From: Xanthomonas arboricola pv. populi | Lineage (GTDB): Bacteria > Pseudomonadota > Gammaproteobacteria > Xanthomonadales > Xanthomonadaceae | Reading direction: 5' to 3' | NCBI RefSeq assembly: GCF_002939945.1 | Contig: NZ_MDEB01000007.1 | Coordinates: 186,001-250,000 of the forward strand | DNA: 64,000 nt | Shown here: positions 27,325 to 40,435 of the stretch, piece after piece | Numbering within the stretch: the stretch's first letter is position 1 | Layout: each line of letters starts with the position of its first letter | Position numbers and translations under genes: made by a program | The notes under the pieces: model-generated | What the model saw: only the letters and a program-made list of their open reading frames with translations | What the model was told of the DNA's origin: nothing | Databases searched by the model: none

Positions 27325-29124
27325 TCAGTCATCGCCGACCACACGCTCTCCCATCAGTTCGCGCTCGCGTTTTTCCAGTTCTTCGGCATAGCGCTTGCGC
27401 ACGAAGCCTTCCGACAGCACGCCAAGCACCCTGCGTTGGGCGTCGATCACCGCCAACTCGTCGGCCTGCGTCGCGTCGAAGACCTTCATCACCGCCACGA
27501 TGTCGGTGTCTGCCAGCAACGCCGCATCGCGGTGCTTGGCGTAGTCGCTCACTGGCGCATCGGCCTGCACATTGTCCGCATACGGCACCGCCAACGGCAC
27601 CACACCGGCGTAATGGCCGGCGGCGTCTTCCAGCACCACGCGCTGCGTGGACCCCAACGGAAACCGCCGGCGAAACTCACTGACCGTGGTGTCGTGCGCG
27701 GTGTGGTTGGCGTCCTTGCGCATCATCTTGCCGGCCGACAGATTGCGCACCCACCCCACATCGCGTGCGCTGCGGATGTTTTCGCCACGCAGATGCAGGC
27801 GCCAGGTCGAGAACGAATAGCCAAACACCTGACGCACCACCGTATTGGCCACCAGCACCGCCACCATCACCGCGCTCGCCAGCACGAAATCATGCGTGCC
27901 TTCCAGGATCAGCATGGCCATCGTCATCGGCGCACCGACAATGGCCGCCGCCAACGCGGCCATGCCCACCAACGACGCGCTGGTGATGTCCACCGCCGCA
28001 GCGCCGACCAGCAGATTCAGGAACACTGCAAACAGACCGCCCACCAGGGAGCCCATGAACAACGAGGCGAAGAACAGGCCGCCACGGAAGCCGAAACCCA
28101 GCGAGATGCCCGACGCGATGCATTTGAGCACCAGCAAACCGGCCAGCATCTGCAGCGTGCTGCTGCCGGTCATGTCCAGATGCAGGGCGCCATGTCCCGA
28201 CGACAGCACTTGCGGCGAATACATCGCCAACGGAATCAGCATCAATCCACCCACCACCGGGCGGCCCCAGATCGGTAGATCGATCCGCCCCACAGCGCGC
28301 TCGATACCGGCCACCAGCCGCATCACCGCGATGCCGATCAACGCACAGGTCAGCCCCAGCGCAATGTAGATCGCATAGTCGCGTGGCTGCAATTGATAGG
28401 CGACCGCCGCCGGCAACGAATACGGCGCAGCACCCAGCGCGTTGGCCATGAACGCGCCGGCCAGGGCCGCCGCAGCCACCGGCGCAAGCGCCGACGGCGT
28501 ATAGGCGCCGATCACGATCTCGAACGCGTAGAACGCACCGGCCAGCGGCGCCCCGAACGCACCGGCGATCGCTCCTGCCGCGCCGGCACCGACCAGCGTG
28601 CGCATGTCGGCCCGGCGTACCCGCAGGACACGGCCCAGGTGCGACCCCGCGCCCGCGCCCATCTGCGTATAGGCGGCCTCCAGCCCCACCGATGCGCCAA
28701 AGCCATTGGACAGCAACGTCTGCACCGCCACGATCAGGTTGTCGCGCATCGACAGGCGCCCGCCGTGCAAGGCATTGGCTTCCACCGCATCCACCAGCGG
28801 CCGCTTGCGCCGCCGCGCCAGCAATGCCACCAGGCCCACCAACAGGCCGCCCAACGGCAGCGCCAACAACTGGGTCGTAGTGATCGACTCGGCGGTACTG
28901 AGCCGCTCGCCCGGCGCAAGCCCGTACAGCCAGGCCTGCAGCGCGTGCGCAATGCCAGCCTGCACCACCATCAGTGCCGCGGCGATCAACCCGACCGCCG
29001 CCGCCAGCCCGATGAACCAGAGATCGTTGGCGCGCAACTGCCTGCGCAACCACTCCAGCGGCCGTCGCCACGGTGCGACCGCCGGGTGCGGGACATGCGT
29101 GGCGTTGTGAGGGAGTGGCTGCAT
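27325..29124 (-). CDS. ClC-family chloride channel/transporter with C-terminal CBS domains
   Basis: 599 residues from ATG 29124. A polytopic ClC core contains the gating-glutamate region GFGASVGLEAAYTQMGAG and the conserved GAAGAIAGAFGAPLAGAFYA. Later segments include the selectivity-filter part near GFRGGLFFASLFMGSLVGG. The last ~150 residues are soluble with CBS-like repeats (ending VLGVLSEGFVRKRYAEEL). It would carry chloride or another anion, possibly with proton exchange. The usual first-filter motif G-S-G-I-P is not obvious, so the transport mode is uncertain. Confidence 0.85.
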   Translation of the reverse strand: MQPLPHNATHVPHPAVAPWRRPLEWLRRQLRANDLWFIGLAAAVGLIAAALMVVQAGIAHALQAWLYGLAPGERLSTAESITTTQLLALPLGGLLVGLVALLARRRKRPLVDAVEANALHGGRLSMRDNLIVAVQTLLSNGFGASVGLEAAYTQMGAGAGSHLGRVLRVRRADMRTLVGAGAAGAIAGAFGAPLAGAFYAFEIVIGAYTPSALAPVAAAALAGAFMANALGAAPYSLPAAVAYQLQPRDYAIYIALGLTCALIGIAVMRLVAGIERAVGRIDLPIWGRPVVGGLMLIPLAMYSPQVLSSGHGALHLDMTGSSTLQMLAGLLVLKCIASGISLGFGFRGGLFFASLFMGSLVGGLFAVFLNLLVGAAAVDITSASLVGMAALAAAIVGAPMTMAMLILEGTHDFVLASAVMVAVLVANTVVRQVFGYSFSTWRLHLRGENIRSARDVGWVRNLSAGKMMRKDANHTAHDTTVSEFRRRFPLGSTQRVVLEDAAGHYAGVVPLAVPYADNVQADAPVSDYAKHRDAALLADTDIVAVMKVFDATQADELAVIDAQRRVLGVLSEGFVRKRYAEELEKRERELMGERVVGDD

Positions 29125-29349
29125 GGAAGACCAGCGATCCGCCGGATCAGGGTGCCGGCGCACGGGAGGCGCCAGCGATGCGGCCTAGTGTGCAGCAGTC
29201 TTGCTGACTTGCCGCAGTCTGACCGCGGCAGGGCAAGCAACGACCAACGGGGCGACAGCTGGTGCAGGCCGCACGCCGGGACCGAAGCGCTCACCCAGGC
29301 GCATACAGCGATCAGCGACTTCCTCGCTGGCAGCACACCGTGGGGACTC

Positions 29350-29610
29350 CATGTAACTGACCGTATCGCGCTTTTCTTGGTGTCCAACCCTCAGCCGGCG
29401 CCAGCGGCCGTGCTTCACCACATCAAGCAAAACCAAGTGCTGCACCGGCATGACGTCTTGGCGCACGTCCAAGCGCACCGAACGCCTTGGGTTGGCCCGA
29501 TCCAGCGCAGCCAGAACCATGATCTGGACAACGGGTTCTGGCAGTCGACCCCGCATTTCGGGTTCATCGACAAGCTAGATGTTCCCGCAGCATTGGAGGT
29601 CGACGATTGC
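29350..29610 (+). pseudogene. kup: C-terminal fragment of a Kup potassium transporter
   Basis: A short frame reads RIALFLVSNPQPAPAAVLHH, then IKQNQVLHRHDVLAHVQ and FWQSTPHFGFIDKLDVPAAL. This matches the cytoplasmic end of Kup/TrkD (compare the family's L-H-N-L-K-H-N-K-V-L-H and Y-G-F-x-E-x-P-D-V-P-x-A-L). The twelve-helix membrane part is missing. It lies in the 900-bp interval 29125-30025, which has no intact gene. Confidence 0.6.
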
Positions 29611-29699
29611 CTGCGCGCAGGCACTGTAGGAAAGCGCGGCAGGCGTGCCGCAGCGTCTCGCCAAGTCGACCGGCGCTGTGTCGACCCCTGATCGTGGCA

Positions 29700-29870
29700 G
29701 GGCGGTACTCGCCGAGGTGCTGCCGAAGCCGAAGCCGAGGCCGGCGTCGGGCCGCCTTCGGCCTTCGTTACACGACGCCGCAGTTCGTAGGCAAGCAGCG
29801 CGCCGCGAGCTCCACCGCCGATGATGGCGACCTCGCAATATCACCTCGAAAGTGACGGTAAGAGACGTCG
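29700..29870 (-). pseudogene. Possible fragment of an FAD/NAD(P)-binding protein
   Basis: After an in-frame stop the leftward frame reads EVAIIGGGARGALLAYELRR, a Rossmann G-x-G-x-x-G/A start, and then degenerates into Ala/Ser repeats and Arg-rich sequence. It has no start codon and no family-specific continuation. It may be a leftover N-terminus like others in this region. Confidence 0.3.
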
Positions 29871-30025
29871 ATCGTCCTGTGCGTTGGTGCAACAGGGATG
29901 GCGATATCGCTCACCGTCTCGAACCCATCCACCGCAGTGACACCGCCTATTTATCAATGCGCGAATGAATCTCGCGAACCACCACTTTCCCCGACCCCGA
30001 CATCCCTGAGAGAACTCGATCCCTG

Positions 30026-30925
30026 ATGAAAATCCGACCACTGCAAAAGCACGTGGCAGCACTCGCAATTGCCATTGTCACCACCCTCGCATCCCCGTTC
30101 GCCACGGCGCAGACCCCGGGCGTGGTGGCACCACGAAATCCCGATCGTGCGGCCCTCCCGGTCATCTCCGGCTCGAAGGTCAGCGTTCCTTCGGGATCAT
30201 GCACCGTGGGGGCAGTGTTGGTGCCCACGAGCATCTTGCACAGACTGACGCCGTACCAGCGTGCCACGCGATGGATCGTGCTGGCCAAGCACTGCGCGCC
30301 GATGTACTCGAGCATCCACATGGGTACCGCTGCCATCGGCACCGTTGTGTGGCAGTCGGCCACCTCGGACATTGAACTCGTGCGAGTTTCGCCCCAGCCG
30401 GGTCCGTCATCGCTGTACTGCGCGTCCCACGGCAGCGCTGCCTTCTGCAATCCGATCCAGTCCTACACTCCCCGTGCAAACAATCAGGTGTTCATGCCGC
30501 GCGCCGGGCGGGAGGCGCGACTTGCTGTAACCGGTTGGTCGAGCGCGCCGGATGGACAGTTCTGCACAAGCGGGTGGCGCACCGGCGTCCGCTGCGTGTG
30601 GCAAGGCATGTCTCTGGTGCCGGGAATTCCCAGACCGAGTTATCAGCACATCGATGCCGCCCACTCGTCCGAGCTCGATAGCATCGACAACGGCGACTCC
30701 GGCGGACCAGTCGTCACCTACGACAAGCATCTGATCGGGATCATTTCCTCCGGCGAGTCTGGCGGCCGTTCCATCGTCTACTACACGCCAATGCAACAGG
30801 TGCTGCACGAGCTGTATAGCTACTCCCTCGCCCCGGCCGACCTGCCCACCGCTGCCGGCGACGACAATCCGCTTTCACCCGGCGGTGAAAACGCTGGGTG
30901 GGAACTGGCGCCAACCGACGAGTGA
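30026..30925 (+). CDS. Secreted trypsin-like serine protease
   Basis: 299 residues with a signal peptide (about 1-29, ending FATAQ). The catalytic triad of the chymotrypsin fold is visible: His in VLAKHCAP, Asp in SATSDIELVRV and Ser in IDNGDSGGPVVTYD. Four or more cysteines suggest disulfides. The last 40 residues are a Pro/Gly-rich tail. Exported proteases of this kind act outside the cell or in the periplasm. The ribosome site is weak (GAGAGAACTC). Confidence 0.85.
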   Translation: MKIRPLQKHVAALAIAIVTTLASPFATAQTPGVVAPRNPDRAALPVISGSKVSVPSGSCTVGAVLVPTSILHRLTPYQRATRWIVLAKHCAPMYSSIHMGTAAIGTVVWQSATSDIELVRVSPQPGPSSLYCASHGSAAFCNPIQSYTPRANNQVFMPRAGREARLAVTGWSSAPDGQFCTSGWRTGVRCVWQGMSLVPGIPRPSYQHIDAAHSSELDSIDNGDSGGPVVTYDKHLIGIISSGESGGRSIVYYTPMQQVLHELYSYSLAPADLPTAAGDDNPLSPGGENAGWELAPTDE

Positions 30926-31032
30926 GGGGCACGGCCGCAACCTCCCACCGGATGGAGGCGAGCGGGTCAACGCTCAGGACGTCGGCCGGTGTCATCGGCG
31001 TTCCGTGATATTCGGAGTAGCTCTTCAGTCAA

Positions 31033-31060
31033 CAAAGCGCCGCCTCCATGCGGCGCTTTG
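31033..31060. terminator. Hairpin between protease gene and metal-resistance block
   Basis: A perfect 11-bp inverted repeat with a 6-base loop lies in the 342-bp interval 30926-31267. The rest of that interval is the repeat copy 2 and the promoter region of the efflux operon. Confidence 0.5.
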
Positions 31061-31076
31061 TCATGGGGCTTCAACA

Positions 31077-31195
31077 GCGACCGCCTGCAAGGCGATCACC
31101 GGCTCCGAATCGGCATGGCCCCCGCGTACACTCCGGTTCTGAACGCGCCGCCCGCACTCACCTGACCACCGCTCGCTCCGTTTTGTTAGCCGCTC
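31077..31195. repeat. Dispersed palindromic-ended repeat, copy 2 (reverse orientation, one end lost)
   Basis: Read on the minus strand it starts GAGCGGCTAACAAAAC and matches copy 3 for about 115 bp before diverging; the other terminal repeat is missing. It lies just before the efflux operon, facing copy 3 on the other side. Confidence 0.7.
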
Positions 31196-31228
31196 TTAAT
31201 CGACGATGTATGCGTCGCTCGATTGAGA

Positions 31229-31258
31229 TTGTGTAACGCGAGGAATCACACGTATGGT
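31229..31258 (+). promoter_or_regulatory. Candidate promoter of the czc operon
   Basis: TTGTGT and TATGGT are separated by 18 bp, upstream of the first gene. Transcription would begin only a few bases before the ATG at 31268, implying a leaderless or nearly leaderless mRNA. This is a weak call. Confidence 0.25.
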
Positions 31259-31267
31259 CCGCGCAAT

Positions 31268-31648
31268 ATGAACCGCGTGCTCCGCCAACTTGGTCGCCTG
31301 CTCCGTATCCCAGCCATGGCTGTGCTGCTGATTGCTGTGCTGTCCAATCCGGTGTTCGCTGCGGTTGCAGACTTGCACCAGGCTTACCTGGCGTCTGCGG
31401 ACCACTCGCACAGCCCGGGCACTCAAGACAACGAAGGTGAGACATCCCCTGTCAGCGATCCGCACACAGGCGAGTTGCTTGATGCACTCATGCATGCGTC
31501 GCATTGCTGTGGGCATTTGACCGCTGTGACGCCGGCATTGCTAATTTTGCATGCCACGCAAGCACCTGCGCTTCAGCCTCAAACCATTAAGACTCTGGCT
31601 GTGTCGTTTCCAGCCTCCTCGGATATTCGTCCCCCGATAGCGCTGTAA
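31268..31648 (+). CDS. Small exported His/Cys-containing protein at head of czc operon (CzcI-like)
   Basis: 126 residues with a signal peptide (AMAVLLIAVLSNPVFA). The mature part holds candidate metal ligands: DHSHSPG and HASHCCGHL. Position and size match the CzcI-type periplasmic regulators or metallochaperones that precede czcCBA in other bacteria, but sequence similarity is only general. A hairpin (31656-31671) and a 54-bp gap separate it from czcC. Confidence 0.6.
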   Translation: MNRVLRQLGRLLRIPAMAVLLIAVLSNPVFAAVADLHQAYLASADHSHSPGTQDNEGETSPVSDPHTGELLDALMHASHCCGHLTAVTPALLILHATQAPALQPQTIKTLAVSFPASSDIRPPIAL

Positions 31649-31655
31649 CGACTGC

Positions 31656-31671
31656 ACCGCCCTTTGGCGGT
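31656..31671 (+). terminator. Attenuator-like hairpin between the czcI-like gene and czcC
   Basis: A 6-bp GC stem with a CTTT loop is followed by a short T-rich run. It could partially stop transcription and make the first gene more abundant than the rest. Confidence 0.35.
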
Positions 31672-31701
31672 TTCGTTACATTTCGCTATCGGAGAGTTCC
31701 T

Positions 31702-32981
31702 ATGTGGTTGCGATTGGCGGCAGTAGCCGCCTTCGCGGTCGTGCCTGCGCTATATGCGCAGGATCGACCGCTGTCCCAAGATTTGACACTGGACGAGGCA
31801 GTTCAGCGCGTTGCCAAGACCCACCCCGACCTACGCCTGGTCGATGGACAACGTGATGTCCTGACTGCGGATGCCGAACGCGCAGGCCAACGCCCACAAA
31901 TGATGCTGGGTGCAACGCTTGAAAATGTCTTGGGCACCGGCCCCTACCGGACATTCGGTCAAGCAGAGCTGACCGTTACGCTTTCGGGCATCTTGGAGCG
32001 TGGCGGCAAGCTCGATGCCCGCCGGACCCTGGCAATGGCACGCATTGATGCGCTAGCTCCTCAGCGTGAAATCGCACGCCTGGACCTGTTGGCAGAAACG
32101 GCACGCCGCTACCTCGCGATCACCGCAGCCATCCGACAGCGAGAAATCGCTGAGCTGGACATCGAGCAGCGCAGGCGAACCGTCGATGCGGCACGCCGTC
32201 GTTTGGAGGCAGGTGCATCGCCCGAGTCGGTCGTGTTGACAGCAAAGGCGGCCCTTGCAGAAGCAGAGCTTGATCGTGATCGGGCAGCGCAAGCCGAGCG
32301 CTCGGCGCGACAAAATCTCGCGGCTCTGTGGAATCAGCGAGAAGCGGCGGCCGGCCTGGTATCCGGCGATCCAATGCGACTGCCTGCCCTGAGTGACTTC
32401 AAGCAACTGAGCGACTATCTGACCTCCAATCCCGAACTTGCTCAAGTAGCAGGTGAAGAACGGATTCTTGAAGCTCAGGTGCGCCTGGCTCGAACCGAGG
32501 CCAGTCCTGACGCGCAATGGCAAATCGGTGCACGCGCACTCCGAGGCGATAGCGCGGTGGGTGTCATTGCGGGGCTGAGTATCCCCATTGGAACCGGTCG
32601 CCGTGCACAGCCAGCAATTCGCTCGGCTGAAGCAGAGCTGGCCCTCAATGGTGTCGAGCGTGAAGCGCTACTGGTTCGCCTGCTCTCTACATTGTCCGCT
32701 GCCCATGGCGACTACTCAATCGCGCGCCTGGAGGTCAATCGGCTCGACACCGATGTTCTTCCTCGCCTTGCGGAAGCTGAGAAAGAGGCAGATCGCGCAT
32801 GGCGGGCCGGAGCGATCAGCTACATGGAGTGGGGAATGCTGCAAGACAGACGTATCGAAGCACGTAGACGTCAGCTGCAGGCAGCCATTTCCGCCCAATC
32901 CTCTCTCATCGAAATTCAGCGACTGACTGGTCAGCCATTAGTGGCGACAGCAGGCGCCAACGCCAAGGAAACCTCGCAGCC

Positions 32982-32985
<4 letters not shown>
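31702..32985 (+). CDS. czcC: CzcC-type outer-membrane factor of a heavy-metal efflux system
   Basis: 427 residues with a signal peptide (AAVAAFAVVPALYAQ). The TolC-like repeat is seen twice: LTLDEAVQRVAKTHPDLRLV near residue 30 and the second helical hairpin from about 230. Subgroup markers include LENVLGTGPY and TVTLSGILERGGK. It forms the outer-membrane duct for the CzcBA pump. GGAGAG precedes the ATG. It overlaps czcB by 4 bp (ATGA). Confidence 0.9.
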
Positions 32986-37141
<4,156 letters not shown>

Positions 37142-37230
37142 TCAGCGGTGTCCTAACCCATCGCGATTCCCGCGATGGGTGCTCTGCCATACCCAAAGCA
37201 AACGCCACATAGGCGTTCAGGAGAATATTC

Positions 37231-38139
37231 ATGAGTGGCAATCACGACCACGCAGGCTCCGAAGTCCGCTTCGAGAAGCCGCTATGGTGGGCGCTCGGAC
37301 TCACATCGCTATTTCTTGTTGCCGAAGTACTAGGTGGCTTTTTAACCAACAGTCTTGCGTTGATTTCCGACGCTGCGCATATGCTGACCGACACGATTGC
37401 GCTTGCCGTGTCCCTTTTCGCTGTGCGTATCTCCAGGCGGCCAGCTGACAAGAAGCGAAGCTATGGCTACGGTCGCGTAGAGTCGCTGGGCGCGCTGGTC
37501 AACGGCTCCCTACTCCTCCTGGTTGCGGGCTACATTCTTTGGGAAGCAATCACTCGTTTCAGACAACCACCACATGTTGCATCCACCGGCATGCTTTTCG
37601 TCGCCATCAGCGGGCTTATCGTTAACCTCATCGCGATGCGTCTGCTCAAGTCAGGAAGTGGCAGCTCGCTAAATCTAAAGGGTGCGTATCTTGAGGTCTG
37701 GAGCGACATGCTTGGATCGGTGGGCGTCATCATCGGTGCGCTCGTCATTCGTTGGACCAACTGGACACTTATCGATCCCATCATTGCGGTGCTCATCGGA
37801 TTGTGGGTGTTGCCGAGAACCTGGACGCTCATAAGCGCGGCCGGACGCGTTCTGATGCAGAGCGTGCCTATCGATGTCGACATCACGGCCTTGGAAAGAG
37901 CGGTGCGGGCACATGCCGATGTCGACTCTATTCACAACCTGCATATCTGGTCGTTGGCCTCTCGCCAGACTGTGGTGACCGCGCATGTTGTCGTCAAAGA
38001 AGATGTCAATACCTTGGACCGGGTTCGTTGCGAAGTGGCAGGCATCGTTCGCTCTGTTCTCGACGTCTCTGAGCTGACCCTGCAAGTCGAATGCGTGGCG
38101 TGTGATGGCTCAGGAGCACGTCATGACAGCAATTTTTAG
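37231..38139 (+). CDS. czcD: CzcD-type cation diffusion facilitator
   Basis: 302 residues with six membrane helices. The metal site in helix 2 is ISDAAHMLTDT (His-x3-Asp); in helix 5 the corresponding motif is EVWSDMLGS, with Glu instead of the usual His. The His-rich N-terminus (GNHDHAG) and the C-terminal cytoplasmic domain (HNLHIWSLASRQ) are typical. It moves Zn, Co or Cd from cytoplasm to periplasm, feeding the CzcCBA pump. AGGAG precedes the ATG. The last 17 bp overlap the next gene. Confidence 0.92.
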   Translation: MSGNHDHAGSEVRFEKPLWWALGLTSLFLVAEVLGGFLTNSLALISDAAHMLTDTIALAVSLFAVRISRRPADKKRSYGYGRVESLGALVNGSLLLLVAGYILWEAITRFRQPPHVASTGMLFVAISGLIVNLIAMRLLKSGSGSSLNLKGAYLEVWSDMLGSVGVIIGALVIRWTNWTLIDPIIAVLIGLWVLPRTWTLISAAGRVLMQSVPIDVDITALERAVRAHADVDSIHNLHIWSLASRQTVVTAHVVVKEDVNTLDRVRCEVAGIVRSVLDVSELTLQVECVACDGSGARHDSNF

Positions 38140-39832
38140 TTCCGTCCTTCAACGACTACGCACCAGAAACAGGATCAACACAGAAGCAACGTCTAGCTGG
38201 CGTCCATTGCTCTCGGCGGACTGGCTTGTCTGGGCCGTTGCTATGTACACGGCAGCGGCACTCAATCAAGCATTCTGGCGAGCCACCGCAGCCACAGGCG
38301 CGTTTTCTGATCATGGAGGATGGGAAAGTGCGCTTAGCCTGGCCTTGATCCTGGTGGGCATCAATGTGCTTCTACTTCGTCCACTTTGCTGGAAGGGCGC
38401 AACCAAGCCTGTGTTGACTGTTTTTTTATTGGCTGCTGTCTTTACGTCTTTCTTCTCTGATCGCTATTCGATCTATTTTGACGTCAGCATGGTACGCAAC
38501 ATCCTCAAGACAAACGCAGCTGAAGCTGGTGACCTGATCACATCTTCCCTGCTTCTGCATGTCATCACCTATGCAATAGCTCCACTCGTATTTATCTGGT
38601 CGACACGTCTAAGAGGGCTATCGATTCTGCGATCGACCGTTGCCATGTTTGGGTCGATTGCAGTGGCGCTCATGCTGGTCATCATTGCCGCATTGATTAG
38701 CTTCAAAGACGTCAGCGCGCTGATGCGAAACAATCGGGAGCTCCGCCATCTGGTGGCTCCTGCGAACGTTGCTGTCTCCAGCATACGCATTGCAGCAAAG
38801 GAACTCTCTGTTGACACTGGCCCGAGGCGGGTCGTGGCACCGGATGCTCGTCTGGTTGGCCATGACCCTGAGCCGAAGCCACACGTGCTCGTGCTGGTGG
38901 TCGGGGAGACCGTGCGTGCATCCAATTGGGGGCTGAATGGATATGCGCGTCAAACGACTCCGGAACTTGCCAAACTCGATGTCGTCAACTATCCAGATGT
39001 GCGCGCATGTGGCTCAAGCACCGAGGTCTCATTGCCATGCATGTTCTCGGCTAAAGGGAGGGCAAGCTATAACGAAGATGAGATAAAGCGTTCGGACTCC
39101 CTACTGCATGTCTTATCGAGAGCTGGTGTCCAAACGCTCTGGAGAGACAATCAAGGCGGATGCAAAGGGGTCTGCGATGGTTTGCCGTTTGAAAAGGTAA
39201 CACCAAGAAACCAAATAGCTGCTTGCCCGAATGATGACTGCGGTGATCTGGCACTTCTTGACGGTCTTGAAAAGCGCGTGCGTTCAAGCCAGGAAGACAT
39301 GGTGATCGTATTGCATCAACTAGGTAACCACGGCCCAAGCTACTACCTGCGCTATCCGGAGCGACTACGCCGGTTCAGGCCCGACTGCAGAAGTGCCGAT
39401 CTCGGAGACTGCACACGTCCAGAGGTTATCAACGCTTACGACAACGCAATTTTGGCGACGGATGAACTAGTTTCCCGCGCGATAAAGATGCTTGCTTCAA
39501 TCGATACGGTCGACAGCGCATTGCTGTATGTCTCCGATCACGGAGAGTCACTTGGCGAAAGCAACCTGTATCTGCATGGATTGCCTTACGCCATTGCCCC
39601 GGACATGCAGATGAAGGTTCCCATGGCAGCATGGCTGTCGCCGGGAATGGTGCAGTGGCGCGGTTTGAACATGCACTGCGTGCGGCAACGCGCGTTACAG
39701 CCTGCAAGCCATGACAATCTTTTCCACTCGGCGCTGGGACTCATGGATGTTTCGACGAGAGCCTACTCCAGGGAGCTTGATTTGTTCGGCGGATGCGCAT
39801 CGCGCACCTACAATGACAAGGATCGACCGTGA
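38123..39832 (+). CDS. eptA: EptA/MCR-type lipid A phosphoethanolamine transferase
   Basis: 569 residues. Five membrane helices in the first ~195 residues are followed by a periplasmic alkaline-phosphatase-fold domain. Active-site residues: Glu262 in LVVGETVRASNWG, nucleophile Thr300 in ACGSSTEVSLPCMF, and metal ligands in HQLGNHGPSYY and LYVSDHGESLGE. It adds phosphoethanolamine from phosphatidylethanolamine to lipid A, lowering negative surface charge and usually raising resistance to cationic peptides and polymyxins. ATG 38123 with CAGGAG inside the czcD end is preferred to an upstream ATG. Its overlap with czcD places it in the metal-efflux operon. Confidence 0.9.
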   Translation: MTAIFSSVLQRLRTRNRINTEATSSWRPLLSADWLVWAVAMYTAAALNQAFWRATAATGAFSDHGGWESALSLALILVGINVLLLRPLCWKGATKPVLTVFLLAAVFTSFFSDRYSIYFDVSMVRNILKTNAAEAGDLITSSLLLHVITYAIAPLVFIWSTRLRGLSILRSTVAMFGSIAVALMLVIIAALISFKDVSALMRNNRELRHLVAPANVAVSSIRIAAKELSVDTGPRRVVAPDARLVGHDPEPKPHVLVLVVGETVRASNWGLNGYARQTTPELAKLDVVNYPDVRACGSSTEVSLPCMFSAKGRASYNEDEIKRSDSLLHVLSRAGVQTLWRDNQGGCKGVCDGLPFEKVTPRNQIAACPNDDCGDLALLDGLEKRVRSSQEDMVIVLHQLGNHGPSYYLRYPERLRRFRPDCRSADLGDCTRPEVINAYDNAILATDELVSRAIKMLASIDTVDSALLYVSDHGESLGESNLYLHGLPYAIAPDMQMKVPMAAWLSPGMVQWRGLNMHCVRQRALQPASHDNLFHSALGLMDVSTRAYSRELDLFGGCASRTYNDKDRP

Positions 39833-39969
39833 GAGCGGTATTTATCACGCTTGGGCGTGCATCTACTCTGGGCGACGTCGGGTAAACGTGACGTCTTCAT
39901 CGCTTCACTCCTCATGATGACGGAGGCCCATGCCGACGAAGCCTCTACGTTACGGTGCGCCTGTTCGTA

Positions 39970-40112
39970 GAGCGGCTAACAAAAACGTAGCGAGAGGTCA
40001 TGAGGGGAGTGCGGGCGGCGTGCTCAGAACCGGAGCGTACGCGTGGTCCATGCCGATTCCGAGCACCGACCGCGCCCGCCTGGCGGCCGCGCGGTAGGTG
40101 TGTTGGCCACTC
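39970..40112. repeat. Dispersed palindromic-ended repeat, copy 3
   Basis: 143 bp: the left end is GAGCGGCTAACAAAAA and the right end a degenerate version of the same repeat. It is in the opposite orientation to copy 2 across the czc-eptA block. The rest of the gene-free interval 39833-40435 carries the regulatory sites listed next. Confidence 0.75.
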
Positions 40113-40280
40113 TTAGGGATGGGTCGCCCGGTACCTAATGTCCAGAACGACCTGTAGCTGAGCATCAGCTCTTTACATATCACGTATTACATTATTTGCA
40201 TTGCAAAGCCAGATTGCTCTCGCTTCCTCTCGCTAACACATCACTCGGTTTGCCCTTACATTCCATCTCCCGTTTTTGAG

Positions 40281-40294
40281 TTGATCGAGATCAA
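40281..40294 (+). promoter_or_regulatory. FNR/ANR-type box
   Basis: TTGATCGAGATCAA is a perfect match to the FNR consensus TTGAT-N4-ATCAA, about 140 bp upstream of the epsilon-subunit gene. It suggests activation of the two downstream genes at low oxygen. Confidence 0.6.
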
Positions 40295-40304
40295 GGCGGA
40301 CGTG

Positions 40305-40323
40305 TATGGTGCGCTGCACCATA
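40305..40323. promoter_or_regulatory. Perfect palindrome next to the FNR box
   Basis: Two 8-bp arms TATGGTGC and GCACCATA surround a 3-base centre, 10 bp downstream of the FNR box. The position, near where a class II promoter would be, fits an operator overlapping the RNA polymerase site. Confidence 0.4.
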
Positions 40324-40435
40324 GAGGTATGAACCGGACACCGTTTGGCGTTCCTCTCGGTGACCAAGTCGTGCCGAGGTAAGAAAGAAGGGCTGTTGTA
40401 GGGCAACAGTGCCAGACTGTTCAAGGAGTGTTGAA

